8,530 nucleotides of DNA from Candidatus Omnitrophota bacterium (GCA_029558215.1 JAKQFZ010000605.1:1-8530), one strand, 5' to 3'; shown: positions 1-6,026, numbered from the stretch's first letter. Notes: generated by a model from the letters alone, not told the origin. A program made the numbers and translations.

Positions 1-209
1 TGGGCACCTACGCCAACCATCGCACCATCGGACTTCAGGCTGAAGTGTCGGCTCCAACCGAGAACGTCACTTGGTACGTGAACGGAGTGCAGTACGCGAA
101 AGGTGGCCCTCCCTACCAGGCTCGATGGCGTCTTGAACGAGGGAGACACAGAATTGCTGCTGTCGCGGGAGACTCTTTCGGCGATGAAATCCTGGTGACT
201 GTGGAATAG
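1..209 (+). CDS. pbpC: C-terminal fragment of a PBP1C-like penicillin-binding protein (5' end outside window)
   Basis: An open frame enters the window (first full codon at 3) and stops at TAG 207-209, giving 68 visible residues. The tail reads like the C-terminal beta-sandwich (BiPBP_C type) of penicillin-binding protein 1C: a V-T-W-Y-V-N-G strand, a P-Y-Q-A-R-W strand, then G-R-H-R-I-A-A-V and a final D-E-I-L-V-T-V-E strand. In known PBP1C proteins this small domain follows the glycosyltransferase and transpeptidase domains on the periplasmic side. Its job is not well defined, and the enzymatic domains lie outside the window, so activity cannot be judged. The assignment rests on this short domain. 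Other surface proteins with an Ig-like terminal fold are possible. Confidence 0.6.
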   Translation, partial: GTYANHRTIGLQAEVSAPTENVTWYVNGVQYAKGGPPYQARWRLERGRHRIAAVAGDSFGDEILVTVE

Positions 210-293
210 GCAGCGCTCCTAGAGTCTATGCGATCAGATTGGTTTCACGTCGAGATTTGCCGAAACATCCCTTGTTGGGTATTTCTGATTCAG

Positions 294-322
294 TTGCAGA
301 AGAAAACCAGGCGGGCTACTAT
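294..322 (+). promoter_or_regulatory. Candidate sigma70 promoter for the toxin-antitoxin pair
   Basis: TTGCAG at 294-299 and TACTAT at 317-322 are separated by exactly 17 bp, about 55 bp upstream of the antitoxin ATG. The -35 matches consensus at only three positions and the -10 at four. It is the best candidate seen in the 171-bp gap after pbpC, but it is unproven. Confidence 0.35.
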
Positions 323-380
323 ACGAAGGATGAACGACACTTGAAAATGTGTGCAGCAATGCCATTTCTGAGGTGACGAG

Positions 381-584
381 ATGTTGAGGTCAATAGAGGC
401 AACAGTTGAGACCAACGGAGAAGTTCGCTTGCGTGAACCAATTCGTATCAAATACCCATGTCGAGCCATTGTAACGATCATTGACGAGCCCGTTGTCTCG
501 GAATCAGCCTTGCTGAGCCAAGAGTCACTGGCATTGGACTGGGAGCGTACTGAGGAGGACGAAGCGTGGTCTCACCTTCAGTAG
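381..584 (+). CDS. Antitoxin of a MazF/PemK-type toxin-antitoxin pair (AbrB/DUF104-like)
   Basis: A 67-residue acidic protein. Residues 1-35 look like a small beta-rich DNA-binding or dimerisation module (I-E-A-T-V-E-T-N-G-E-V-R-L-R-E-P, then R-A-I-V-T-I-I-D-E-P), as in AbrB/DUF104-like antitoxins. The tail (about 43-67: A-L-L-S-Q-E-S-L-A-L-D-W...E-E-D-E-A-W-S-H-L-Q) is a Glu/Asp/Trp-rich helix, the usual shape of an antitoxin segment that wraps and blocks a MazF-family toxin. An AGGTGA Shine-Dalgarno sits just upstream (371-376). Its last 19 bases overlap the toxin gene, the classic antitoxin-first arrangement that keeps antitoxin in excess. The expected role is neutralising the RNase and autorepressing the operon. 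The family is inferred from shape and context. Confidence 0.75.
   Translation: MLRSIEATVETNGEVRLREPIRIKYPCRAIVTIIDEPVVSESALLSQESLALDWERTEEDEAWSHLQ
552..558 (+). promoter_or_regulatory. Shine-Dalgarno that fixes the GTG start of the toxin gene
   Basis: GAGGAGG lies inside the antitoxin codons, 7 nt before GTG 566. The toxin is therefore translated from inside the end of the antitoxin frame, consistent with translational coupling. Confidence 0.7.
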
Positions 585-904
585 GCTCTGTTGTGCTTGT
601 CAGATTCCCCTTTTCAGATCTCTCCAGCAGCAAACTCCGTCCAGCTGTCGTGCTCGCCGCTGTAGATCGGGATGACTGGATTCTCTGTCAGATCACAAGC
701 AATCCCTATTCTGACCACCACGCTGTTGAAATCGCTGATTCTGACTTTGTGTCAGGAGGTCTTATGCGAACCAGTTACGTACGGCCAGGCAAGATATTCT
801 CTGCCAACACGACTGTCATGTACCGGTCTGTCGGCATTCTCAAGCCGATGAAACTCGAATCCATAGTTGACGCAGTTCTCACAATTCTTCGTCCGGGACC
901 ATAG
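566..904 (+). CDS. mazF: MazF/PemK-family endoribonuclease toxin
   Basis: A 112-residue protein with the MazF/PemK fold signatures. Residues 7-30 read G-S-V-V-L-V-R-F-P-F-S-D-L-S-S-S-K-L-R-P-A-V-V-L, matching the family pattern in which the K-x-R-P segment (Arg25-Pro26) supplies a catalytic arginine. C-Q-I-T-S-N (41-46) carries the conserved Thr44/Ser45 of the active site, and Y-V-R-P-G-K-I-F (71-78) is the usual third strand. Family members cleave single-stranded RNA at short sequences and arrest growth when the antitoxin is lost. The cut site cannot be read from sequence. Length is normal and there is no frameshift. The GTG start is chosen from a well-placed GAGGAGG, and the gene overlaps the antitoxin by 19 nt. 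Confidence 0.9.
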   Translation: MVSPSVGSVVLVRFPFSDLSSSKLRPAVVLAAVDRDDWILCQITSNPYSDHHAVEIADSDFVSGGLMRTSYVRPGKIFSANTTVMYRSVGILKPMKLESIVDAVLTILRPGP

Positions 905-1031
905 ACAATACGTTCCCTTGTCATCCATGCTCCCGGAGACACAGAGTCCCAGAGGGGCGTGTCCTTTATTGAGCAAGCGTTCGAACGAGCGGGCACAGCC
1001 CACGCACCATCATGAGCTGGCCTGCGCTCTT

Positions 1032-1772
1032 CTACTTGACCCTGCGGCGTAAGAGGTTGAACTTGATGATGCACCAGACGGCAACGAGCGCATCTTTCCA
1101 GGTAATCTTCTTGCCTTGGGAGTAATCGCGTCCATGGTAAGTGATGGGGACTTCATAGATTCGGCACCGCAGCTTCGCAATCTTGGCGGTGATTTCCGGC
1201 TCGATCCCGAACCGTTTTGACTCGATAGTCAGCTGCCGGAGAACGGAAGTCCGGAAGACCTTGTAGCAGGTTTCCATGTCAGTCAGATTCAGATTGGTGA
1301 ACACATTGGACAGAAACGTCAGTCCTCTGTTTCCCACCGTATGCCAATAGTACAGCACACGTCTCTCATCGCCCAAAAAGCGGGAACCGTAAACGACGTC
1401 TGCATGTCCGTTGAGAATCGGTTTCAGAAGTCTGGGGTATTCTTCGGGGCTGTATTCAAGATCCGCATCCTGGATGATAACAATATCCCCTTGGGCGTTC
1501 TGAATACCAGTCCAAACCGCAGCGCCCTTGCCCTGGTTCACCTCATGGTAGAGAATTCGAACATTGTCCTGACCGCTCAGTCCCTGAAGTATTTCTCGTG
1601 TTCCGTCCTTGGAACAGTCGTCTACAATGACGATCTCCTTGGGCACATTGACCGCCTGAACTTTGCTGATAATTTCCAGGATGGTATCTTTCTCATTGTA
1701 GACGGGCATAACAACCGACAGAAGAAACGTCGGTGCATCGGTTGAATGTCCGGAGTCTCGTCTTTCGTTCAT
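1032..1772 (-). CDS. Family 2 glycosyltransferase, dolichol-phosphate mannosyltransferase (DPM1)-like
   Basis: A 246-residue GT2 (GT-A fold) enzyme. Visible motifs are M-P-V-Y-N-E (22-27) for nucleotide-sugar binding, V-D-D-C-S-K-D-G-T (50-58), Q-D-A-D-L-E-Y (101-107) with the metal-binding Asp pair, Y-G-S-R-F (128-132), and the C-terminal Y-H-G-R-D-Y-S-Q-G-K-K-I-T-W-K-D (212-227) typical of the DPM1/DPG-synthase-like subgroup. Such enzymes move a hexose from GDP- or UDP-sugar to a polyprenyl phosphate on the cytoplasmic face. There is no C-terminal membrane anchor, so it should be peripheral. Its start overlaps the epimerase stop as ATGA (1769-1772), implying translational coupling as third gene of the gmhA operon. 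Donor and acceptor are not determinable here. Confidence 0.88.
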   Translation of the reverse strand: MNERRDSGHSTDAPTFLLSVVMPVYNEKDTILEIISKVQAVNVPKEIVIVDDCSKDGTREILQGLSGQDNVRILYHEVNQGKGAAVWTGIQNAQGDIVIIQDADLEYSPEEYPRLLKPILNGHADVVYGSRFLGDERRVLYYWHTVGNRGLTFLSNVFTNLNLTDMETCYKVFRTSVLRQLTIESKRFGIEPEITAKIAKLRCRIYEVPITYHGRDYSQGKKITWKDALVAVWCIIKFNLLRRRVK

Positions 1773-2746
1773 TTCTCCAGTCCAAGTGCCTTTCGCTCAT
1801 AGTCCACAACGGCCTGCAGAATCTGATCGAGGTTGAATTTCGGGGCAAATCCAATCAACTCCCGCGCCTTGCTGGTGTCGGGAACGCGCCGCTGCATGTC
1901 TTCAAATCCCTCTCCATAGGCTTTCTCGTAGGAAATGTACTGAAGGCCTCCGGCACTGCCTGTCTTCTTGATAACCCGACGAGCCATCTCTTCGATGGAG
2001 ACTTCCTCATCACTGCCGATGTTGAAAATCTCACCTTGCGCACGTTTGCATTCCAAGAGTTGGATCAACGCGGGAACGACGTCCCCGACATAGGTAAAGC
2101 AGCGCGTCTGCTTGCCATCCCCGAAAATGGTCAACGGCTCGTTCTGAAGCGCCTGTCGGACAAATCTCGGCACGACCATGCCATAGCGACCGGTCTGTCT
2201 CGGTCCGACAGTGTTGAAAAGTCGGACAATCACCACGGGCAGACGCTTTTCGTACCAATACGCCAACGCCAGAAACTCATCAATGGCCTTCGACGCTGCA
2301 TAGGCCCAACGGCATTTGGTTGTCGGACCCATGATCCGATCATCGTCTTCTTTGAATTTGGGTTGTGTGCTCTTGCCGTAGACTTCGGAAGTTGATGTGA
2401 TCAGAACATGCTTCCGATATCGGCAGGCGTGTTTCAAAATGACTTCCGTGCCGCGGATGTTGGTCTCAATTGTGCGAACGGGTTCATCCACGATCAACTG
2501 CACTCCCACCGCCGCCGCCAAGTGGTAGATCACATCCACCTTCTGCACCAGTTGATCCACAACGGGTTCATGCGCGACATCGTCCACAACGCAGTGAAAC
2601 CGCGGATCATTCTCAAAACGCTCAACGTTCGAAAAACGACCGGTGGAAAGGTCGTCGAGGATGTAGACCTCATCGCCGCGAGCCATCAATGTTTCTACCA
2701 GATAGGAGCCGATAAAGCCCGCACCACCTGTCACCAATACTCTCAT
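1769..2746 (-). CDS. NAD-dependent nucleotide-sugar epimerase/dehydratase (extended SDR)
   Basis: A 325-residue extended short-chain dehydrogenase. T-G-G-A-G-F-I-G (6-13) binds NAD. D-D-L-S-T-G (31-36) follows the second strand. T-S-T-S-E-V-Y-G (117-124) carries the catalytic Ser/Thr, and Y-A-A-S-K (149-153) is the Tyr-x3-Lys pair. R-L-F-N-T-V-G-P-R-Q (175-184) and the later F-G-D-G-K-Q-T-R-C-F-T-Y-V-G-D-V segment are typical of UDP-sugar epimerases and UDP-glucuronate decarboxylases. A longer in-frame start at 2788 exists, but ATG 2746 is chosen: it begins the Rossmann strand directly, has GAGGAG 6 nt upstream, and leaves a 2-nt gap after the gmhA stop. The likely substrate is a UDP-hexose or uronate. 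Motifs do not settle epimerase versus decarboxylase. Confidence 0.9.
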   Translation of the reverse strand: MRVLVTGGAGFIGSYLVETLMARGDEVYILDDLSTGRFSNVERFENDPRFHCVVDDVAHEPVVDQLVQKVDVIYHLAAAVGVQLIVDEPVRTIETNIRGTEVILKHACRYRKHVLITSTSEVYGKSTQPKFKEDDDRIMGPTTKCRWAYAASKAIDEFLALAYWYEKRLPVVIVRLFNTVGPRQTGRYGMVVPRFVRQALQNEPLTIFGDGKQTRCFTYVGDVVPALIQLLECKRAQGEIFNIGSDEEVSIEEMARRVIKKTGSAGGLQYISYEKAYGEGFEDMQRRVPDTSKARELIGFAPKFNLDQILQAVVDYERKALGLEK

Positions 2747-2748
2747 GA

Positions 2749-3339
2749 TTACTCCTCGCCAAAAATGGCTTTTTCGACCAACAGACACAGGAGATGGATG
2801 AACGTAATGTGGATCTGTTGGATAATCGGTGTCTGCTTGCTGTCAACGCACAGGACCTGATCGGCCGTCTCCGCCGCCCGATTCGGAAGAGGTCCCGTCA
2901 ACGCGATCGTCTTCATCCCGCCGTCTCGGGCAACCTGAAGAGCCTTCAGAACGTTTGAAGAATTCCCACTGGTTGAAATTCCAAACGCAACATCTCCCGG
3001 CTTGCCCAAACCCTGAACCTGCCTGGAAAAAATCTCCTCGAATCCATAGTCGTTCCCGATTGCGGTCAGCACCGAGGTGTCAGCCGTCAGGGCAATCGCC
3101 GCCAACGGACCGCGTTCTCGAAGAAATCTCCCCACAATTTCGCCCGCAAAATGCTGTGCATCCGCCGCACTGCCACCATTGCCAAAAATGAGAATCTTGC
3201 CGCCTGCTTGGATACACGCAACCAGAGTGTCTGCGACCGACAGCAGCAGATCGACTGACTCATTGGCGATTCTGCTCTGCGCTTCGGCATTGCTCCGAAG
3301 GAAAGCGACAGCATCCTGTTCCAGGGATTCCATGGACAT
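2749..3339 (-). CDS. gmhA: Phosphoheptose isomerase (sedoheptulose-7-phosphate isomerase), SIS domain
   Basis: A 196-residue single SIS-domain protein of normal GmhA length. G-N-G-G-S-A-A-D-A-Q-H-F-A-G-E (53-67) is the GmhA sugar-phosphate and zinc motif, with His63 and Glu67. G-I-S-T-S-G-N-S-S-N-V (120-130) is the SIS phosphate loop. Gln174 and His182 in the C-terminal helix complete the metal and base set described for GmhA. The family converts sedoheptulose 7-phosphate to D-glycero-D-manno-heptose 7-phosphate, first step to ADP- or GDP-heptose for LPS core or surface glycans. The start at 3339 is favoured over the Met two codons downstream because GGTGA lies 7 nt before it. It leads the operon with the epimerase and GT2 genes. 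A DiaA-like SIS protein is less likely given the full GmhA motif set. Confidence 0.88.
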   Translation of the reverse strand: MSMESLEQDAVAFLRSNAEAQSRIANESVDLLLSVADTLVACIQAGGKILIFGNGGSAADAQHFAGEIVGRFLRERGPLAAIALTADTSVLTAIGNDYGFEEIFSRQVQGLGKPGDVAFGISTSGNSSNVLKALQVARDGGMKTIALTGPLPNRAAETADQVLCVDSKQTPIIQQIHITFIHLLCLLVEKAIFGEE

Positions 3340-3401
3340 TACATTTTCACCATTTCAACCGTCTGGACTCATTGCCCGTCCGTTGCTCGAGTTGATGCGT
3401 A

Positions 3402-3431
3402 AAGGTAGGCGAAGACCAACAATGCTGTCAA
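3402..3431 (-). promoter_or_regulatory. Candidate promoter of the gmhA-epimerase-GT2 operon
   Basis: On the minus strand a perfect TTGACA (3431-3426) is followed after 18 bp by TACCTT (3407-3402), about 60 bp before the gmhA ATG. The -35 is perfect and the -10 weak (three of six). The -35 lies in one arm of an inverted repeat whose other arm holds the opposing promoter's -35. Confidence 0.5.
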
Positions 3432-3454
3432 GAAAGATGGAAATAATCTTGACA
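3426..3454. repeat. Perfect 8-bp inverted repeat joining two divergent -35 boxes
   Basis: TGTCAAGA (3426-3433) and TCTTGACA (3447-3454) are exact reverse complements with a 13-bp A-rich spacer and arm centres 21 bp apart, close to two helical turns. Each arm contains a consensus TTGACA pointing outward. It is either a dimeric operator that covers both promoters or simply two good -35 boxes placed back to back. Confidence 0.6.
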
Positions 3455-3478
3455 AAATCAACTGAACATTTGTACACT
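3449..3478 (+). promoter_or_regulatory. Candidate sigma70 promoter of the small HTH gene
   Basis: A perfect TTGACA (3449-3454) and TACACT (3473-3478, four of six) are spaced by 18 bp. The predicted transcript would start near 3485, inside the first copy of the flanking direct repeat, and reach the Shine-Dalgarno at 3507. Confidence 0.55.
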
Positions 3479-3481
3479 ACC

Positions 3482-3498
3482 ACCGAATAAAATGAATA
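3482..3498 (+). repeat. 17-bp direct repeat, upstream copy
   Basis: ACCGAATAAAATGAATA matches 3702-3718 at 16 of 17 positions, exactly 220 bp away. Each copy itself contains GAATA twice at a 9-bp period. This copy lies at the predicted transcription start of the HTH gene, a sensible place for a repressor site. Confidence 0.6.
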
Positions 3499-3506
3499 TA
3501 ACAAAT

Positions 3507-3514
3507 GGAGGTGG
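3507..3514 (+). promoter_or_regulatory. Shine-Dalgarno deciding the start of the HTH gene
   Basis: GGAGGTGG lies 4-6 nt before ATG 3519. An earlier in-frame ATG at 3492 would put this motif inside the coding region and has no comparable site of its own, so 3519 is preferred. Confidence 0.8.
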
Positions 3515-3518
3515 AACC

Positions 3519-3710
3519 ATGAGAGAGATGTTGATCAGTTGGGAAGAAATCGCCGGATACCTTCGCATTTCCCGAAAGACTGCCCAGAGAATGGAGAAAT
3601 CGTCTGAATTGCCCGTTCGCAGAAAGGGACGCGGCTTTGTCTATGCATTCAAAGATGAAGTGGACACATGGTTGAATAGACCACCTCAACAACTCAGCAA
3701 TACCGAATAA
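3519..3710 (+). CDS. Small helix-turn-helix DNA-binding protein (MerR/excisionase-like HTH_17)
   Basis: A 63-residue basic protein. L-I-S-W-E-E-I-A-G-Y-L-R-I-S-R-K-T-A-Q-R-M-E (5-26) is the typical HTH_17 helix-turn-helix, followed by L-P-V-R-R-K-G-R-G-F-V-Y-A-F-K-D-E-V-D-T-W-L, where the basic turn forms the wing and D-E-V-D-T-W-L is the closing helix. Such minimal winged-helix proteins act as phage or plasmid excisionases, plasmid regulators or local transcription factors, and no effector domain is present. The gene is single, divergent from gmhA, and bracketed by a 17-bp direct repeat. No integrase or phage gene is visible nearby, so a local regulator is a fair guess, though a remnant of a mobile element cannot be excluded. 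Confidence 0.8.
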   Translation: MREMLISWEEIAGYLRISRKTAQRMEKSSELPVRRKGRGFVYAFKDEVDTWLNRPPQQLSNTE

Positions 3711-3718
3711 AACGAATA
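3702..3718 (+). repeat. 17-bp direct repeat, downstream copy
   Basis: ACCGAATAAAACGAATA, one mismatch from the copy at 3482-3498. It spans the last codons and the TAA stop (3708-3710) of the HTH gene, so part of the identity is constrained by coding here but not in the upstream copy. A 7-bp hairpin begins at its end. Confidence 0.6.
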
Positions 3719-3733
3719 CCACTATGAGTGGTA
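3717..3733 (+). repeat. Hairpin after the HTH gene (possible weak terminator or protein-binding site)
   Basis: TACCACT (3717-3723) and AGTGGTA (3727-3733) form a perfect 7-bp stem with a 3-nt loop just past the stop codon. No T-run follows, so intrinsic termination is doubtful. A second short hairpin, GTCAC-AGC-GTGAC (3749-3761), followed by GGCTTTT is the only nearby candidate resembling a terminator. The rest of the 150-bp gap to thiH shows nothing else convincing. Confidence 0.4.
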
Positions 3734-3860
3734 CGCTGCCTTGGATCTGTCACAGCGTGACGGCTTTTGATGCTCAGCGGCAGGCCTCCCCTGTTTTCTG
3801 GAGAGATAGAGGAGCATCCTTACGCATCGGGCGAAGCCCATCCGACACGTCCATGTGCCA

Positions 3861-4979
3861 CTATAGGTTTTGAAACACCCGATCCCAGTTCTTGAAGACC
3901 GGTTCGAGTCTTTTCGCTTGAAGTGCGGCGCAGAAAGTCTCCACGTCGCGTGTGTCGGTGATCAGAAACTGACCATCCTTTGGATCAGCAGCCGAATGGG
4001 CGTAGCCACCAACGGTGGTTCGGCTTGCAATGCTCATGCGAGAAATCCCCACTCCGGCGATTCCATCCCTGAACCGTTGCCCTTCACGTGTTGAGAGAAC
4101 CAGAGGAACGTCGGGAAGACAGATCCGAAAGGCAAAAATCGCCTGAGCAAGCAACTGTTCGTCCACCGCAAACTCGGGAATATAGTCTCCACGCTGCTCG
4201 CAGATGCGCGGAAAGGAGATGAGAACCCCAGAGCGCCAGAAACGTTTCATCAGATATTGCGCATGGGCAAAGAGAGCAATCAAATCGGAAACGGGATTCG
4301 ACAGTCCGAGGAGCGCACCGATACCCGCCCAACGCAGCCCCGCTTCCAAGGCACGAGTCGGCGCTTCCAACCTGTAGCGGAAATCCTTCTTCTCTCCCCA
4401 CCGGTGCAGCTTCTCGTAGAGCCTAGTGTCGTAGGTTTCCTGATAGAGCGTGATGCCCGTACATCCGGCATCACCCAGGCGGCCGTATTCCCTCTGGGTC
4501 ATAGCAAACGCCTCGACGGACACGTTATGGAAATGCTCCGCTGCCAGAGCCGTTGCATCGAGCAGGTATTCGAAGTCCGCTTCCGGACAGCACTCTCCAG
4601 TGAGCAAAAGTACGTCTTCGAACCCCTGCGCCTTGAGAGCCTGCATCTCTTCGATCATTTCCGGACGTTCCAGCCGGGAGCGAGGCACTTCGCGATCGGA
4701 GGCAAATCCGCAGTATGAGCATCCCCCCGAACAGTAATTGGAAAGGTACAACGGTACATAGAGTGATATCGTTCTACCAAAGTGCTTCTGTGTGAGCGCC
4801 TGCGCTCGTTGTGCCATCTTCTCAAGATGTTGTCCCGCTGCGGGTGAAAGAAGAATGGCCAGTTCCCGAAGATCCGGGTGCGTGCAATGGAGTGCTGCCT
4901 CAACGCTTCGCTCATCCGCCTCAGACTGAAGCCTGGTGAGACTTTCCACGGATTCGAGCACAGCAAGAAGATCGTTCAT
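3861..4979 (-). CDS. thiH: 2-iminoacetate (dehydroglycine) synthase, radical SAM
   Basis: A 372-residue protein of normal ThiH length. C-S-G-G-C-S-Y-C at residues 83-90 is the radical-SAM C-x3-C-x2-C cluster motif (Cys83, Cys87, Cys90), followed by G-F-A-S-D. L-L-L-T-G-E (124-129) is the SAM-binding strand seen in ThiH, and the C-terminal half has the biotin/thiamine-synthesis-associated barrel (S-M-I-A-S-R-T-T-V-G-G-Y-like stretch at 315-326). ThiH cleaves tyrosine with a 5'-deoxyadenosyl radical, giving p-cresol and dehydroglycine for thiazole formation, and is the anaerobic counterpart of glycine oxidase ThiO. Its ATG overlaps the thiG stop as ATGA (4976-4979). The family also resembles other tyrosine-lyase radical SAM enzymes such as HydG, but the length and thiSG context favour ThiH. 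Confidence 0.95.
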   Translation of the reverse strand: MNDLLAVLESVESLTRLQSEADERSVEAALHCTHPDLRELAILLSPAAGQHLEKMAQRAQALTQKHFGRTISLYVPLYLSNYCSGGCSYCGFASDREVPRSRLERPEMIEEMQALKAQGFEDVLLLTGECCPEADFEYLLDATALAAEHFHNVSVEAFAMTQREYGRLGDAGCTGITLYQETYDTRLYEKLHRWGEKKDFRYRLEAPTRALEAGLRWAGIGALLGLSNPVSDLIALFAHAQYLMKRFWRSGVLISFPRICEQRGDYIPEFAVDEQLLAQAIFAFRICLPDVPLVLSTREGQRFRDGIAGVGISRMSIASRTTVGGYAHSAADPKDGQFLITDTRDVETFCAALQAKRLEPVFKNWDRVFQNL

Positions 4980-5767
4980 TGAGGTTCCTGTGACAGGAAG
5001 GAAGTCAGAGGACTGGTCGCGACAGCAGCATCGCTTCGACTCATCAGACCGGCGTGCCGTGCCTGGTATCCCGCCCGAACGGCAGCTGCAAATGCGGCTG
5101 CCATCTGTTCGGGGTCATCCGCCGCAGCGATAGCGCTGTTGACCAAAACGGCGTCACAACCCATCTCCAACGCAGCGGCGGCTTCCGAAGGCGCTCTCAG
5201 TCCCGCGTCCACAATGACGGGAACGATGCTGTTTTGAGCGATCAAAGCGATCATCTCGTACGTCTTCAGACCCTGACCACTTCCGATGGCCGAACCCAGA
5301 GGCATGACCGCCGCACAGCCAACATCTTCCAGACGCTTGGCCAGGACGGGATCCGCGGAAATGTAAGGAAGCACAAGAAACCCCTCTTTCACAAGAATCT
5401 GTGCCGCTTGGTATGTCTCAATCGGGTCAGGCATCAGATGATGAGGGTTCGGATGGATTTCCAGTTTTACAAATGGGCTGCCACTGAGTTCTCTCCCCAA
5501 CATCGCGACCCGAACGGCTTCTTTGGCGTCACGCGCACCGGAAGTGTTGGGGACGAGTGTCACATTGTCCAACTGCGAAAGAGGCGTGAAGAGATCGTCT
5601 TCCAGGTTCTGAGGGTTAAAGCGCCGCAGGGCAACAGTAACCAGTTGTGCCTCGGACGCCTTGACCGCGCGAATCATGATGTCTACAGACGAAAACTTCC
5701 CAGTTCCCAAGAGCAGCCTGGATTCAAAAGTATGTGTGCCCAGAGAAAGTCCTTTACTTGCCGACAT
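4976..5767 (-). CDS. thiG: Thiazole synthase
   Basis: A 263-residue TIM-barrel protein, typical for ThiG. The N-terminus reads F-E-S-R-L-L-L-G-T-G-K-F (14-25). P-N-T-S-G-A-R-D-A-K-E-A-V (73-85) is a signature, F-V-K-L-E-I (99-104) holds the Schiff-base lysine (Lys101), and the phosphate-binding end reads D-A-G-L-R-A-P-S-E-A-A-A-A-L-E-M-G and A-V-L-V-N-S-A-I. ThiG joins 1-deoxyxylulose 5-phosphate, dehydroglycine and sulfur from ThiS thiocarboxylate to make the thiazole of thiamine. The frame is open up to 5857 inside thiS, but ATG 5767 is chosen: it starts the conserved domain, has GGAGG about 8 nt upstream, and leaves one base after the thiS stop. Confidence 0.95.
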   Translation of the reverse strand: MSASKGLSLGTHTFESRLLLGTGKFSSVDIMIRAVKASEAQLVTVALRRFNPQNLEDDLFTPLSQLDNVTLVPNTSGARDAKEAVRVAMLGRELSGSPFVKLEIHPNPHHLMPDPIETYQAAQILVKEGFLVLPYISADPVLAKRLEDVGCAAVMPLGSAIGSGQGLKTYEMIALIAQNSIVPVIVDAGLRAPSEAAAALEMGCDAVLVNSAIAAADDPEQMAAAFAAAVRAGYQARHAGLMSRSDAAVATSPLTSFLSQEPQ

Positions 5768-5768
5768 C

Positions 5769-5969
5769 CTAGCCGCCTCCCGCAAAAGTGAGAATCTCAA
5801 CGCGGTCATCCGGCTTGAGATCGGTACATTCGAATGAGGTTCTTGGAACCACTTCATCGTTCAGCACAACGGCAACACGTTTGGCTTCCGCGCCGATCTC
5901 CCCAAGCAGCGAGAGCAGCGTCCCGTTGCCCTGATGCTCATGTTTTCTTCCGTTGACTGTCAAAAACAT
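5769..5969 (-). CDS. thiS: Sulfur carrier protein ThiS
   Basis: A 66-residue ubiquitin-like protein starting M-F-L-T-V-N-G-R (1-8) and ending A-G-G-G, the terminal Gly-Gly being the site that ThiF adenylates and converts to a thiocarboxylate. The middle V-A-V-V-L-N-D-E-V-V-P-R (33-44) is the standard ThiS strand-helix junction, and D-D-R-V-E-I-L-T-F-A-G-G-G closes it. It is the first gene of thiSGH, with thiG beginning one base after its stop. A GGAG lies 11 nt before the ATG, longer than usual, and no alternative in-frame start exists, so translation may be modest. Confidence 0.93.
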   Translation of the reverse strand: MFLTVNGRKHEHQGNGTLLSLLGEIGAEAKRVAVVLNDEVVPRTSFECTDLKPDDRVEILTFAGGG

Positions 5970-5995
5970 TCTGTATCATACTCCTGCTATGTGCC

Positions 5996-6026
5996 TTCAC
6001 AGCACATGCGCGTCTATGAATACTAT
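5996..6026 (+). promoter_or_regulatory. Candidate promoter of thiF
   Basis: TTCACA (5996-6001) and TACTAT (6021-6026) are separated by 19 bp, a long spacer. Its -10 overlaps the -10 of the opposing thiSGH promoter almost base for base. It is weak evidence alone, offered because thiF is the first gene on this strand here. Confidence 0.25.

Noticed and set aside
262..285. Imperfect hairpin after pbpC (GAAA...CCC-TTGTT-GGG...TTTC)
   Set aside because: The stem needs a mismatch and a bulge and no T-run follows, so I do not call it a terminator.
978..987. 10-bp perfect palindrome CGTTCGAACG between the convergent mazF and GT2 gene ends
   Set aside because: A palindrome this short occurs by chance, has no loop or T-tract, and is not near a promoter.
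1733..2395. Long plus-strand open frame opposite the epimerase gene
   Set aside because: It is antisense to a gene with complete family motifs, and its translation resembles no known protein.
2747..2788. 14-residue N-terminal extension of the epimerase
   Set aside because: It overlaps the end of gmhA and precedes the Rossmann strand that normally begins the protein. ATG 2746 has a better ribosome site.
3820..3845. GGGC-GAA-GCCC short hairpin downstream of thiH
   Set aside because: Only 4 bp of stem and no T-run on the minus strand, so too weak to call the thiH terminator.
5768..5857. N-terminal extension of thiG by 30 codons into thiS
   Set aside because: It overlaps the thiS coding region, adds residues absent from the ThiG family, and ATG 5767 has a strong ribosome site.
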